Shown here one piece after another: positions 26,045 through 37,025 of a stretch of 64,000 nt of DNA. Positions within the stretch are counted from its first letter, which is position 1. Every line of letters starts with the position of its first letter. The DNA is from Botrytis cinerea B05.10 (Eukaryota; Ascomycota; Leotiomycetes; Helotiales; Sclerotiniaceae), in NCBI RefSeq assembly GCF_000143535.2, contig NC_037314.1:1364001-1428000 (forward strand), written 5' to 3'. The position numbers and the translations under genes are program-made. The notes beneath the pieces are model-generated. The model did not search any database. It saw nothing but the letters and a program-made list of their open reading frames with translations, and was not told where the DNA came from.

Positions 26045-26664
26045 TTTATATGGCTATCGATCTGCTTGTAAAGTATAGTTGATTCTTGTAAATAGGCCTA
26101 TTCATGCGTGATTGTGAACCAAGATGTTCAGATGGGAAGATTTGTAAATATAAAGGATGGCTGCTGTGATTATTGGGAGCGTAGAGGCTAACAGTCGGAG
26201 CAATTTTGTGAAAAGAAGGATATCTTTCAAGGGGTATTATAAATTGGTGCCGATATAAATATAAAGGTGAATGGTAAACTTGGATGAATTTGCGAGGGTT
26301 TGGGGATAGACTTGGTTGAGAAGGAGAAGTGACAGGATTACATAGGTAAGCAGGCAAGCTTCTGTCGAAGTTTAGATAGTAAATGTAGGAAATGGGGTAT
26401 CTCAAATGGTGTTCCTACCGTCCGGGCTTTGTCAAAGGTGGAAAATACTTGTCAAGATGACTCGTGATATTTGGATTGTATGGTCATTGCCGCCTCAGTA
26501 CTCGATGAGTACAGATATTTGGGGGGAGTCATAAATATTATGATGATGATTGTGTTCTAGTTTAAAATCTATGCTCGGGCAAAAAGTGAACGCTTTCTGG
26601 ACAATGTCTAAATCAAAACTCCATCAACCGTAAAAGTTACCCAGTATTGATTTCCTTTGATTTC
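26045..26664. other. Intergenic region, no gene seen
   Basis: It holds the upstream region of the 26044 gene and the 3' flank of the nitroreductase-like gene. A 119-codon open frame at 26046-26405 (minus) has no family features. Confidence 0.6.
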
Positions 26665-27363
26665 CTATTCCATAAAGGTAACGTGCTTCTTGGATTCATC
26701 TCTTGCTGGCCTAAGCCCGTTGGCCTTAAAATCCGGATCTTCGTATCCGATCGATACCGCTACCAAAATCTCCAGATCGTCAGTGATGTCGCACTCTCTC
26801 CTCACCAACTCTGGGTATCCTGTCTGACAAACTTGCACACAAGAGTCCACTCCTCTCTCCGTAAGTGCCAATAGCCAACTCTGTAACCACATACCCACAC
26901 TGACTCTATCTGCACTGGTCAGAGTTTTATCGATACATACTATTGCCCCTACTGGTGCATCAAAGAACCGATAGTTGCGGAGGACGGCTGCATTGCGAGC
27001 TTTAGAATCGGATCGTGGAATGCCCATCCATTCGCCATAGAGTTGACGACCAACTTCAGAGCGGTAGTGGGTATATCCGACAGGGAGGGGTGGAATATTG
27101 GGAGTAGATTCTGACGCAGCAGTGAATAATTTGGTTCTAAGATTCTCCAGCGATTCGCCAGCGAGAAGGAAAACGAGATGGGGTTGGATATTTGAATTTG
27201 AGGGGGCGAAGCGAGCAAGGTCGAGAGTGGATTGTATGATGGATTTAGAGACTGGAGTTGAAAGGAAAGCACGGCTTGAGTGCCGTGCGATGAGAGATTC
27301 TCTCAAGGTCATCTCAGAGTAGGGTGGCTCTTCATTAGTATTTGTTTCAATTGCATGAGGCAT
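26665..27363 (-). CDS. Nitroreductase-like flavoprotein
   Basis: Single exon of 232 residues. The N-terminal half carries the nitroreductase-fold signature LRESLIARHSSRAFLSTPVS (about 20-39), with the RxSxR-type FMN phosphate-binding segment. This is followed by LDLARFAPSNSNIQPHLVFL (about 48-67), the A-P-S-x-x-N-x-Q-P motif of the family. The region SVGMWLQSWLLALTERGVDSC (starting near 154) matches the helix that packs against the flavin, and IGYEDPD lies near the C terminus. Members reduce nitroaromatics, quinones or enals with NAD(P)H using FMN, usually as homodimers in the cytosol. The substrate cannot be predicted. Length is normal for the family and the start is the only ATG near the conserved region. 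Confidence 0.85.
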   Translation of the reverse strand: MPHAIETNTNEEPPYSEMTLRESLIARHSSRAFLSTPVSKSIIQSTLDLARFAPSNSNIQPHLVFLLAGESLENLRTKLFTAASESTPNIPPLPVGYTHYRSEVGRQLYGEWMGIPRSDSKARNAAVLRNYRFFDAPVGAIVCIDKTLTSADRVSVGMWLQSWLLALTERGVDSCVQVCQTGYPELVRRECDITDDLEILVAVSIGYEDPDFKANGLRPARDESKKHVTFME

Positions 27364-28447
27364 GATGATATTCGATTGGCTCTGATTGACTGTTCAAGTA
27401 GTTTTTGAGGAGAAGTACAACGTTGTTGACTTCTGAAAAGTATGTGTATTATGCTTTTGATGCTCTTGTGAAAGATGGTGATGATATCTAAATTCACATA
27501 TTTGAGTGACGAGTACCCTTTTATATGTTTCTCTCCATATGTTTTCCACGGAATTGTCAAAAGCTTCAAATACCCCGACTGCCGTCATATGGCAATGCAA
27601 CATTATGCATACAATGTAGTACCATTACATAGTTTTCTGCATGTCTATGAAGATTGACCAATGGAAAGGCCGTGGCTCATAAATACACACTTGGGTGGCT
27701 GCCATCCATCGGCCTCTAAATTTTCTCCTTTGCCGTCGACTCGAAGCACAAGTTCATGATTGTAACTGACAACGGTGCTTAGCTGTCGATTATTTTCCGA
27801 CATAAGGTATGGCTGTTGAACACAGAAGAGGATATATCGGTCCCTTAGCCGTGTTATTTGCATGGCATGCTGCGTACTTCATCCAGAGGCGCTCATGAAT
27901 ATGCTTCTCCCTCGGGGATTTATGGGAAAGAATGAGCTCATGACTTGAAGAATATTTGATCGGTATAATGAAAATATGGACTGGAATCGCATTGGAACTC
28001 TCCGTGCGGGCGTTTGCATGAATAGACTGATTGCTACTAGAGCATGTTTGCGGTTCGATGGCGAGAATTTCTGGAACATTTCATTTCCAAGCATCACATA
28101 ACCGTGAGCAATCAGACTTCTGATCTTTGGAATAATTCATTGGGTGAATTGGAGTGAAGCCATCGATAAAGACTGCGTAGCATGTTAATAAGCGTGGGTT
28201 GTTTCAAGTGAAACGTTATCAATACAAACAACAGATCAGGCGTTGGTGTGGTGGATGGATTACGTTCTGAAGGTAAGACTGACTGCCTCAGTGCCTGTCT
28301 GTACCTGGAGTAGTAATCTTTCAATTCTTCCTCTGATTTCAACTTGTGAACATAACAACAAGACCACTCTTTTATTTTCAACACGAGGAATCAACCTACA
28401 ATCCATTTCGATATTGAACACATCTTCAATTCAATATTGGTTTAAAC
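27364..28447. other. Bidirectional promoter region between nitroreductase-like gene and STE24
   Basis: The two genes diverge from this stretch. Only short open frames without family features are present, several lacking an ATG. Confidence 0.6.
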
Positions 28448-29995
28448 ATGGATTTTCTTCAGGTACACCTCTCCCCATTGTGTCTCAGTGGAAAGTATCC
28501 TAACAACAACAACTGCTAACTATGTCATTCCAGCGCCTTGCGCGTTTCCTCGATAGGCCACTATTCCCATGGAAGAAGCTCATCGTTGGATTCTCTCTCG
28601 CACAATACCTATTCGAAGGGTTTCTCTCTCTGCGCCAGTATCAAGTCTTGAAGCAAACACGTCCGCCCAAGGTTCTCTCCAATGAAGTCTCGCAAGAGGT
28701 TTTCGACAAAAGCCAGGTATGTGATTGTCAGCCTTACCATCTCCCCACCACCACTCGCTGACCTCCAAAAAGGCATATGGACGCGCAAAAGCACAATTCG
28801 GGTTCGTTGCAGGACTCTATGGACAAATTCAAAACACGGCATTCATCTATTTCGACATTCTTCCTAAACTTTGGGACTTCACTGGATCATGGCTTCTACG
28901 ACTTGCACCCGCTCGATTCACCGGCGAGATTTCTCACTCAATCGTTTTCGTCCTTACTTTTATTGTAATTCAACAGTTTATTTCACTCCCAACTTCAATC
29001 TACCAGACGTTTGTGTTGGAGGAGAAGTTTGGTTTCAATAAGCAGACGCCTAAAATCTTCGTTACGGACATGTTGAAGGGACAAATGTTGGCATTTACAT
29101 TGACTCCACCGATCCTCGCTGGCTTTCTCACTATCATCCAAAAAACTGGCCATCAATTCTTCTACTACTTGTGGCTGTTTGGTGCTGGACTCCAGGTTTT
29201 CATGATTACAATCTACCCGATCACGATCTTACCCTTGTTCAACAAGCTCTCGCCCCTCGAACCCGGAGAATTGAAAGATGGCGTCGAGGCTTTGGCCAAA
29301 CGTTTGAACTTCCCTCTTCACGAATTGCATGTTATTGACGGCAGCAAGCGCAGTGCTCACAGTAATGCTTATTTCTTCGGTCTGCCATGGAAGAAGCACA
29401 TCGTCATTTATGATACTCTGATCGAGAAGAGCGACACACAAGAGATTGTAGCTGTTCTTGCACATGAACTTGGTCACTGGAGCCGGGGACACACTACAAA
29501 GCTCTTTGGAATTTCTCAGGTAAGCAGATTTCTGTTGGTTATTACGGAATTGTTATTAACTATTTACAGGCCCACTTCTTCTACATCTTCTCCCTGTTCT
29601 CTGTCTTCATCAACAACCACTCCTTGTACCAATCATTTGGGTTCCACAACGAGTTCCCAATCATAATAGGGTTCATCTTGTTTTCGGATGCACTTGCCCC
29701 TATGGACACAGTCATCAAGCTATTGATGAATATACTCAGCAGAAAGTACGAGTTTGAAGCAGATGACTTCGCACAAGGACTTGGATACCAGGCTGAGCTA
29801 GCTCGCTCGTTGATAAAATTGCAGATCCAGAACTTGAGTACCATGGATGCGGACTGGATGTATGCAAGCTACCATTTCTCTCATCCAATATTGTCGGAGA
29901 GATTAGGTGCTTTGGGATGGAAATCGAGCGGTCCAGTTGCACCAGCGGCTGCAAAGGATGAGAAGACCGCACAAGCCAGTGGCAGAGAATTGTAG
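28448..29995 (+). CDS. STE24: CAAX prenyl protease 1, Ste24
   Basis: Four exons: 28448-28462 (MDFLQ only), 28534-28716, 28773-29519 and 29570-29995, giving 456 residues against 453 in yeast. Introns are 71, 56 and 50 nt. The 15-nt first exon is favoured because it gives MDFLQRLARFLDRPLFPWKK, uses donor CAG/GTACAC, branch GCTAAC and acceptor TTCCAG, and fits the family N terminus as I know it. A second ATG in frame at 28522 lies inside the end of that intron and would give MSFQRLAR. The zinc-metalloprotease motif HELGH is at 297-301, with the third ligand glutamate at 376 (EFEAD). Several membrane segments surround it. Ste24 sits in the ER/inner nuclear membrane and cleaves the -aaX tripeptide of farnesylated proteins and the a-factor precursor; it also clears clogged translocons in yeast. 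Identification is secure. Confidence 0.95.
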
Positions 29996-30120
29996 ATGTA
30001 CAGCATTCTAAATTACGAGGAAACCTCTGAATGGATGTACGGTATAGACTGAATAAGAAGATTTCCGTTAACCTCGCTAAAACGCATCAAAAATTCGTGA
30101 CTTGTAGTTCGTCGTGCTCA

Positions 30121-30693
30121 TTATGCTGCGGATTGTTTCTTCGCTTCCTTCGCCTTCAGCTCTGCCTTGTGTCTTGCCTTTTTTTCGGCCTTTCGTGCTT
30201 CCTTTTCCTTCCTGCTCAATTCTTTGGTTTGATGGAATCCTGGAGGTGCCTTTGCACTTGGCTCAACTTCAAGATCACTATCAACTTCTGCATTGTTCGC
30301 TTTTGTAACCCTGGCTCCAACATCTCCCTCCTCCATACTCTGCTCCCTCTCAAATTCTTCCTTATCCTGCCACCCATCTACATCCATATTGTCGCCCCCG
30401 CTTGCATCTTCCAAACCCTGCGCAATCTCAACTGGATTTTCCTCCTCCATTTCTAATGTTGGCGCAAGCCATTCTCCGCGCAGACCAGCTTCAACACGTT
30501 GAAGATTATGGATCGTAACGCTGGAGTGGCTACTCCCGATAGTGGGACCCGTAGGCTCGAGTTTGGCGTTTGGGAGAAGATATGGTGTGCTGGATGTGAG
30601 AGACAGATATTCTTGAAGGTATTTGAGAGCAATTGTTTGGTTGACGGGGATCGAAGGAATGGATTTGTGGGGTGGAAAGGCCGACGTAGACAT
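30121..30693 (-). CDS. Probable RNA polymerase I subunit, Rpa14-type
   Basis: Single exon of 190 residues from the ATG at 30693; the frame is open 22 codons upstream but those lack a good start context. The N-terminal 90 residues include IALKYLQEYLSLTSSTPYLL, then SSVTIHNLQRVEAGLRGEWL, which resembles the fungal Rpa14/Ker1 family (a short helix, a serine stretch, then an L-x-R-hydrophobic-x-x-x-x-x-G-x-x motif). The middle is acidic and the C terminus is a lysine/alanine-rich charged helix ending KKQSAA. In yeast Rpa14 forms the stalk of polymerase I together with Rpa43. The assignment rests on weak motif similarity, so treat it as probable. The gene converges on STE24, leaving about 125 nt between their stop codons. 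Confidence 0.5.
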   Translation of the reverse strand: MSTSAFPPHKSIPSIPVNQTIALKYLQEYLSLTSSTPYLLPNAKLEPTGPTIGSSHSSVTIHNLQRVEAGLRGEWLAPTLEMEEENPVEIAQGLEDASGGDNMDVDGWQDKEEFEREQSMEEGDVGARVTKANNAEVDSDLEVEPSAKAPPGFHQTKELSRKEKEARKAEKKARHKAELKAKEAKKQSAA

Positions 30694-31064
30694 GTTGATT
30701 GAGTCTGAAATATAACTAGATTTGATCGTAGTTGTAAAGATTAAATAAATGCACGACAAATGCTAGAGAAATCGATTTACGAAGTATGCGAACAAGAAGT
30801 TTCATGGAGCCCCGAGATTTTTTGCGACTGGGGCGGGAAAATGTCCGCTAGCGTGGTTTTTTGATTTTGATACTGCATGGGGATAACCTCCAATTCTGGT
30901 CCAGGTTAAGATATTCACAATTTGTAGCAAAATGTTGTGTCTACGCTGCTCTCATGGTCTTAGAGCCACTCCAATTATATCAAGAGCGCTTTCACAATCC
31001 AATGCTATCGTGGCGAAAAGGTAGATTTTGTCAATTCACTCAGCCGTGTCTTACACTAACAACT
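30694..31064. other. Intergenic region
   Basis: Promoter side of the Rpa14-like gene and 3' flank of the candidate membrane-protein gene. Nothing else seen. Confidence 0.5.
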
Positions 31065-31517
31065 CTACAGAACATTTACTTCAATCACGCCCCTCCGACC
31101 CACGTTATCCCCCTCCGCATTCAAACCCTCATCGTCTGTAGTCATACCTTCGGACGCAGCACCGCTAGATCTCCTTCCTAAGATCTCAACACATCCCGCT
31201 TTGAGCACAACACAATTACGTTGTGGACCAAGAAACACGTTCAGTCCGAGCCACTTTGTTAGGAAGAGGAGACATGGATTTTTGAGTAGAATTAGGACGA
31301 GGAAGGGGAGGGCGACGCTACAGAGGAGGAAGTCAAAGAGACGAAGTACTTTGAGTCATTAGAAGAATGGTATTAGTGGTTGGAATACCAAGAAATATAA
31401 CCAACAATGAGAAAGCGGGGCAATATTAAGGCAGCTGTTTGGAAAGCTAAGGATGATGAGGGCAATGATGATTTGTATGAGTGTACCGCGGCAAAATGAT
31501 GGAGCTAATGCTACCAT
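31065..31517 (-). CDS. Candidate small two-exon membrane protein
   Basis: The ATG at 31517 lies in a GCCGCCATGG context. Exon 1 (31517-31406) and exon 2 (31348-31065) join over a 57-nt intron (GTTGGT...CTAATG...AAAG) that removes two stops, TAA and TGA, lying in the same frame. The product has 131 residues with two hydrophobic stretches, one at about 12-25 (LIQIIIALIILSF) and one at about 38-67 (LLRLFDFLLCSVALPFLVLI then LLKNPCLLFL). A polar tail of about 60 residues follows. I recognise no family. The alternative is a decayed gene whose in-frame stops are real. Confidence 0.35.
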
Positions 31518-32571
31518 GGCGGCTGTACCTTTGGATTTCAACCCACATGAAGTGTAAGATATTGAAGATCTGTATGTTTAAGTCAGACTACCTACCGGTT
31601 GGGTGTGGGGACCTGGTTGCTCAACATATGAAAGATTCCTTCGTAAAGCAACGTATGGGATGTTCAAATCGCAAGACGGCAATAGATTGAACGGTGCGGT
31701 GAATTCCACAAACGTGAAACGTTATAGAAATAGGATATTTTGCGCAAGTTGCATTCGGATACCATAATTTGCATACTCAATATACTGTTTTGGGGTTTGC
31801 AAGTGTAGCCTACATTCAACAAAGCCCTTTACATTGACTACCAGGCTTATATTCAAACACGTTTCTGGAGCCGAGCTTTGCCGGCTTGTTCGCGGGTGCC
31901 TGCCTAAGTTGGGTTGAGGCCGGTAGTTTACGAGCTCCTATGGCTTTGCGCCCGGTCGAGTAGCCAACAGCCGACCATCGTTGTTGGCCTGTTCTAAGTA
32001 ATTTATTGGTGTACGGGGAGGTTATGGTCGTCGACGCGGTTCATTCACTATGGGTGCTACCCGCAGTTTCCCTGTTATGCCAGATGTTGGGTAATGCCCA
32101 TTCTCAGTACATTGATACTGAGTTGAGAATATCTTGTACCTGTAGATTCGAATGTCTTTACCGATTCTTTCTGAGGTGTTATACTGAGATATCTTCAGTA
32201 GGAGTTTGAGATTTTAGTTGTGAACCTTCGACATGTTGACTATCCGACTTGGCCTGTTGGCGATCTTCCATTGACCCTTCACTTTCTTCACGATTGCTTT
32301 TATGCTGCCAACCTGAATCTATGAGCCCCAAGGCAATAGCATTCTGACATTTATATTACCAAACTGATCCGCTTTTTGTGTGGCTTCGAGAAATTCTGTT
32401 ATGGCATTGGGGTCGAGGTGTGACCGGCCTGCCTGCACTATGTCGCCTCAGAAATATGGCTCAGGATATACCAACAATGTGAGTGACGAGTCTGGATCAA
32501 ATGAATATAAATATGGATTGATGAGTGCATAGCTTGTAGTCTCAGTCTTATCAACCTTACTATCATCTTCC

Positions 32572-32617
<46 letters not shown>

Positions 32618-32693
32618 CACTTTTTTGATCTTCTCCTACCAAGTTCACGAAGAACACTCGGATACTAGAATATCGAATCACTAAATCACAAAT
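31518..32693. other. Intergenic region with a long TCA repeat
   Basis: No gene seen. A (TCA)14-15 tract lies at 32572-32615, about 80 nt before the ATG at 32694. Confidence 0.6.
32572..32615. repeat. (TCA)n trinucleotide repeat
   Basis: An uninterrupted TCA tract, reading poly-Asp or poly-Met on the minus strand; those frames are repeat artefacts. Confidence 0.92.
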
Positions 32694-33117
32694 ATGGCTA
32701 ACAACGACAGTGCAAAAAAAGATGGGAAAAAACCTGCTGCCCAAAAACCTACAATAAAAAAATCTACCGCCCAAAAGCCTGTTTCTGCCTTTTCCTCATC
32801 CAGTTCTAGTGGGGGCGAAGAGGAAAGCATTCCCACAACGTCCCGAAAAGCTCAAAACCTCCCTGGAGATATGAAATTTCGCCCCGGTAGCTCTGCATTC
32901 AATTCTAGTTGTTCTGGCGGTTCGTCAAATGGAGGTACCCAACCGAGGAATAATACTCCTCCAAGCAGTGGTAAGACAGATATTTGATTCCTACTTGTAC
33001 ACTTACTAACACCAAACAGGTCAAATAAAAGGGAGCCCCGATAATTCTCCTCGCACCAAGGAAAAGCATCGAAATGCCGCTCTCGACAGCCTCAATGGGA
33101 AGAAGCCTAAAAAATAA
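32694..33117 (+). CDS. Small basic low-complexity protein
   Basis: Exons 32694-32970 and 33020-33117 join over a 49-nt intron (G/GTAAGA...CTAAC...CAG), giving 124 residues. The N terminus has lysine/alanine/glutamine repeats (KKPAAQKPTIKKSTAQKP), the middle is serine/glycine-rich, and the C terminus is basic (NGKKPKK). No membrane segment, signal peptide or domain is visible. The intron has a textbook donor and branch site, and splicing replaces a premature stop with a longer basic tail, which supports a real gene. Function unknown; a nucleic-acid-binding role is only a guess from the charge. Confidence 0.6.
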
Positions 33118-33755
33118 TAAATCTCTTCCACTTACTCCCCTCAGCAGGAAGTTAGTCGAGGATGCGGGAGAGCGTGACCCCTTCCCCCCCCCCCTAAGAC
33201 AAGCCGGAGACAGATGAAGAGTTTGATGACCAGAGAAAAAGAAGAAGAAGAAGAAAGGGGTTGCAAGGAGTTACTGGCGTTATTTGCATCATTAGATAGA
33301 ATTGGCATCCAATAGACATTTGAGTTTTCACCATTACATTTCCTAGTTGACCTTCCATGGGAATCGGCTGCTAGCATTGAGATGAACAAAAGTTGAACGC
33401 TACATAAAACCCTTTCGGCTTTGCATGAAACCAGAGGACGTTGTTAAGTAATGATTGTCCAAACATTATTGCATATATCAATCTACTAAGACCACGGCAA
33501 ACTTCCTCGTTCTTCCTGCCATAAATCACAAATTCGGTGCTCACAACTCGATGATCTTCCAAACTAAAATTCTCTCTGTCTTCCCATCCACGTAGTAATT
33601 GACTCCGCTCAAAATGGTCTGCCTCAAGTATATCCAACTCGATCGTCTATGGTTTCTTCCCACTTCCCACTTCCCAAATACCCTCAAACTTTCAAAATTT
33701 CAAACTTTCAAACACATAAACTCACTCGTGAGTCGTCATATTCCCGACACCTCTC
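33118..33755. other. Convergent intergenic region
   Basis: 3' flanks of the small basic gene and of the GPI-type gene, with an 11-C run near 33184-33194 and a GAA-rich tract near 33236-33256. No gene supported. Confidence 0.6.
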
Positions 33756-34140
33756 TCAAAACGCCAACAGTCCTCCTAGAAACACGACAAGTCCTCCAAT
33801 CGCAACGGGAGGCATATTCTCACCCGCATTAATGAAACTTGTTCCCGTAGCGAATCCACCGGTGTCTGTAAGCGTTGGTATTGTCCTGGTGCTTGTTGGG
33901 GCTCTGCGTGTGCTGGTGCTATTATGACTATTTGTATTATTAGTTTAGAAGTTTAAGACAGTTGGAAGGGGGGAAAGGTGCAAAAGGATTAAAAAGCAGG
34001 TAGGAAGCTTACAACGTTCCGTTGGTACGGGCGCTGGTGATTGGGCGGCCGGAGGGAGCTTGTGCTTGGGCTTGGATGGTTGATATAAGGAGAATGGCGA
34101 GGGTAGTGAGGGAGAGAAGCGGTTGATTGATCCGAAGCAT
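33756..34140 (-). CDS. Small secreted protein, probably GPI-anchored
   Basis: Exon 1 (34140-34013) encodes a signal peptide (MLRINQPLLSLTTLAILLIS, then TIQAQAQA, cleavage probably near 26). The intron starts with GTAAGC at 34012. Two acceptors nine nt apart are usable: exon 2 from 33927 (99 residues) or from 33918 (96 residues). The difference is three residues in a Ser/Thr-rich region. The mature part is short and rich in S, T, R and P. The C terminus has a small-residue site (NAGEN) followed by the hydrophobic tail VAIGGLVVFLGGLLAF with nothing after it, the pattern of a GPI-anchor signal. The likely location is the plasma membrane or cell wall. No family recognised. Confidence 0.75.
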
Positions 34141-34498
34141 TGTCAAGGTGGTGTTTGATTTGTTTAATGAAATCAGGTATGTATTGGACTGTGAGATGGG
34201 ATTACTCTGTCAAAAGGAATCAGTCGTAAATTCTACTTCATTCATTATATACGTGAATTCGACAGCGTCGGATCACCCCAGACTACCCGCCAAAATTCCA
34301 TTCTAGGAACTTTATAAACATTCCCACTTTTAAACTGTCAATAAAGTGCAACGTTATCATTCAAATATGCGGCAAGATATCTTGACGTTTTTGGGGGGAG
34401 CTTTACATTCCAATCACAAGCACTCCGCGCCAAACCCTAAGACGAAACGTCTGAATGAGCTTCCATAAAATCCACCCAATCCTAAAGAGAACATACTG
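34141..34498. other. Intergenic region, no gene seen
   Basis: Promoter of the GPI-type gene and 3' flank of the P450 gene. Confidence 0.6.
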
Positions 34499-36130
34499 TC
34501 ATGCTGGTACACACACAACCTTACACCCATTCGCATTACTTGCTGTCAACTTCTGCTGACCCGCCCAATCTCTTGCATCTCGACTTTCTATTCTCTTGTA
34601 AAGCTGCGCAAACTTTGCTAGCACATATGACGCCTCTACCAATGCCTTGTTCTGGCCCACACAAGCACGTGGCCCTCCTCCGAAAGGCATGTACTCCCAA
34701 GGGCTAGGTTTGATAGAATACCATCTATCTGGATCGAACGATTCAACATCAGGACCAAACACGGACTCAATACGATGTAACCCATAGAAATTTGCCCAAA
34801 GCTTTGTGCCTCTAGGTACGTAGATCGGGGAGTTGCCATCTTTACCTCCTCCTTTTGGTAGGGTTGTATCTTTCAATGAGATACGAGCAAGGGCTGGGAA
34901 GATTGGAAAGAGGCGAAGGGCTATAAATGATTAGTTTAGCTATGTAATGGTATGTTGGTAGCATGGAAACGTAAAGTTGTCTTACATTCATTAATGATAT
35001 TGCGAAGAAAGCTCAAACTGCGTAACTTATCGTACAGATGCTGCGATTCTTCTAGATCCAATGACTGGACTTCACTCCGTAATCTATCGTATACCTTCGA
35101 GTTACGCGAGAGAAGAAATAGTGTGTTGCTGAGGAGAACGGGAGTTGTGTCCTGGGCAGCCATCATTCCTTGTAAAGCATTGTCGCGAATTTCAACGCGA
35201 TCATTAGTTTCTTTGATTAGACCGTGAAGAAGGCTTCTTGAATTTGATACATTGAAATGGGAGCTGGGCGATTGATTTTCTGCGCTTATCTCCGTTTCGA
35301 TGAGCGAGTCAAGATATGATTGAACTTCCTTATACGCCTCGTATTTCATTGACTTTGGAATGAGGAATTGCAGGGGACCTAGCATAAATGAGAGTCCCAT
35401 ACCAATGAAAGATCTTTGGAAGGCTTTCAGAAAGGCAGCTACCTCATCCGATCTTCCATCGGCGCCAGGTCTGGGAGCAACTCCTAAAATAAACTTCATG
35501 GAAATGCCAACGAACTGAAACCAGAGTCAGAATCTTCGCATTGCCGCACAGGTTTTCATCATTTGTACCTACGAGACTTGCCAAGGGAGATTGTAGATTG
35601 ACTGTTGTGTTACCATCTTGTGGAATACCTTGAAAAAAACCCTTAGTTGACGCTATGAGTGGGTTTAAATCTGATATATTCGCTTTGCTGAACGTAGGTC
35701 GAAGAAGAGCTCTAGCCTTTTGCCATTCCTCATTATCGGTAGTGATAAATCCACGTCCACAAAAAGGCCCCATCACGGGAAGCCTATGAGGCTGGTAACC
35801 CCAGTCAGAATTGTTGGTAGACCAAGCATTTTGAAGATTTTCCGAATCAATGGTCCTTATGTCCGAAGCACCCAAGTTGTTCAACCAGATGGTTTTACCG
35901 AATCTTGTATGAAGGTTTGACATAAAAGGAATGCCTTGATATTTCAAAGACTGTCTAATTTCTTGTAGCTTCAGGTCAAGTCCAAAGAACGGGTCGATGT
36001 GGGGGTAAGTAACGGGGTGCTCGCAACCATGCTGACGGTTCAATGTCTTGAATTTGTTGGCTCGATTTATCGCAACATACAACAGTATGGACAAGAATAT
36101 CGTGAGAATGAGGGAACTAGTCTCAAACAT
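34499..36130 (-). CDS. Cytochrome P450 monooxygenase, CYP52-like
   Basis: Exons 36130-35573, 35514-34986 and 34920-34499 (introns 58 and 65 nt) give 502 residues, a normal P450 length. An N-terminal membrane anchor (SLILTIFLSILLYVAI) is followed by a RQHGCEHPVTYPHIDPFFGL segment reminiscent of CYP52 and related alkane/fatty-acid hydroxylases. The oxygen-binding I-helix motif AAQDTT is at 305-310. ExxR (E362-SL-R365) is formed exactly across the second splice junction, which confirms the join. PDVESFDPDRW follows, and the heme-binding FGGGPRACVG is at 442-451 with Cys449 as the iron ligand. All core residues are present, so the enzyme should be active. It is expected at the ER membrane with NADPH-P450 reductase as partner. 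The substrate is not predictable; no biosynthetic cluster surrounds it. Confidence 0.92.
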
Positions 36131-37025
36131 TCTGAAGACAAAGTCGCACGAAGTGCTCAGAGAGTAACAACAGGATAATGATGAGCAAGTAAATGCAGCT
36201 TTCGTATGGTGCCTCGGGGAAATGCAAGAAGATATAAGAAATGCAAGTGGAGAAGAAACCAACAGTTACCAACAGCAATCTGACAGGTCTGAAGCACAAT
36301 AGCTTGATATGCCAGAAACAGAGCGGTCATATGCTTGATAATCGGCTCTGGAATATGACAAGAAGTTATACACGTCGTAGTGATAGACACGTCTAGCAAG
36401 AAGAGCAGTATGTCTCTCGCCCAGAGTTTAATGACACAACCAGAGCGGCCTCGTAAGCACCACAAATAGCTCTTGCTATTATTGCCATGATCTGTAGATG
36501 TGTAGATGTGCCTCCTAGCGTTACATTGTATGCAGTGGAATCTCAAGCAGGAGGCTAGCTAGGGAGGTACCTATTAGCCGTCTCAACTTCCGACGATAAA
36601 ATCGGAGTACCGGTGACCTTTACCATATATATGCGAAGTAGACCAAATTATGGAATAACTAGGTAGGTGTCAACTATGGATATTTATTAATAAGTTTATC
36701 TAATTGACCGGGGTCCCGTACCGAGCGTAAGAGGACTCGTTCGAGACTCGGAAAAGAAACATCGCCGCGACTCGAGTAGAATTACGAACTGTCAATCATT
36801 GTACCAGTAACCACTTATTAGTATCCCCGCAACCTGTAAGGATACGTCAGCGTTTTGATATCCAATTACTACAACATACCGAATTCAGAATTTCTTACCA
36901 AAAATCAAGAGAAAGGCCTTTTTTCTCTTAATTCGTACCTTGATATCGAGCTCGAACCCGCATCAATCCCTTGTCACACAGCTTTAGGTTCCTTCTGCTG
37001 TGCTGCGTCCCTTCATACATCAAAT
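36131..37025. other. Bidirectional promoter region between P450 and cis-prenyltransferase genes
   Basis: A 129-codon minus-strand open frame (36157-36546) overlaps the P450 leader and shows no family features. No gene supported. Confidence 0.6.

Noticed and set aside
32438..32774. Poly-Met and poly-Asp minus-strand frames
   Set aside because: They are produced by the TCA repeat at 32572-32615 and have no other protein-like content.
36157..36546. 129-codon minus-strand frame upstream of the P450
   Set aside because: It overlaps the P450 leader, has no recognisable motif, and the P450 start with its membrane anchor at 36130 is sufficient.
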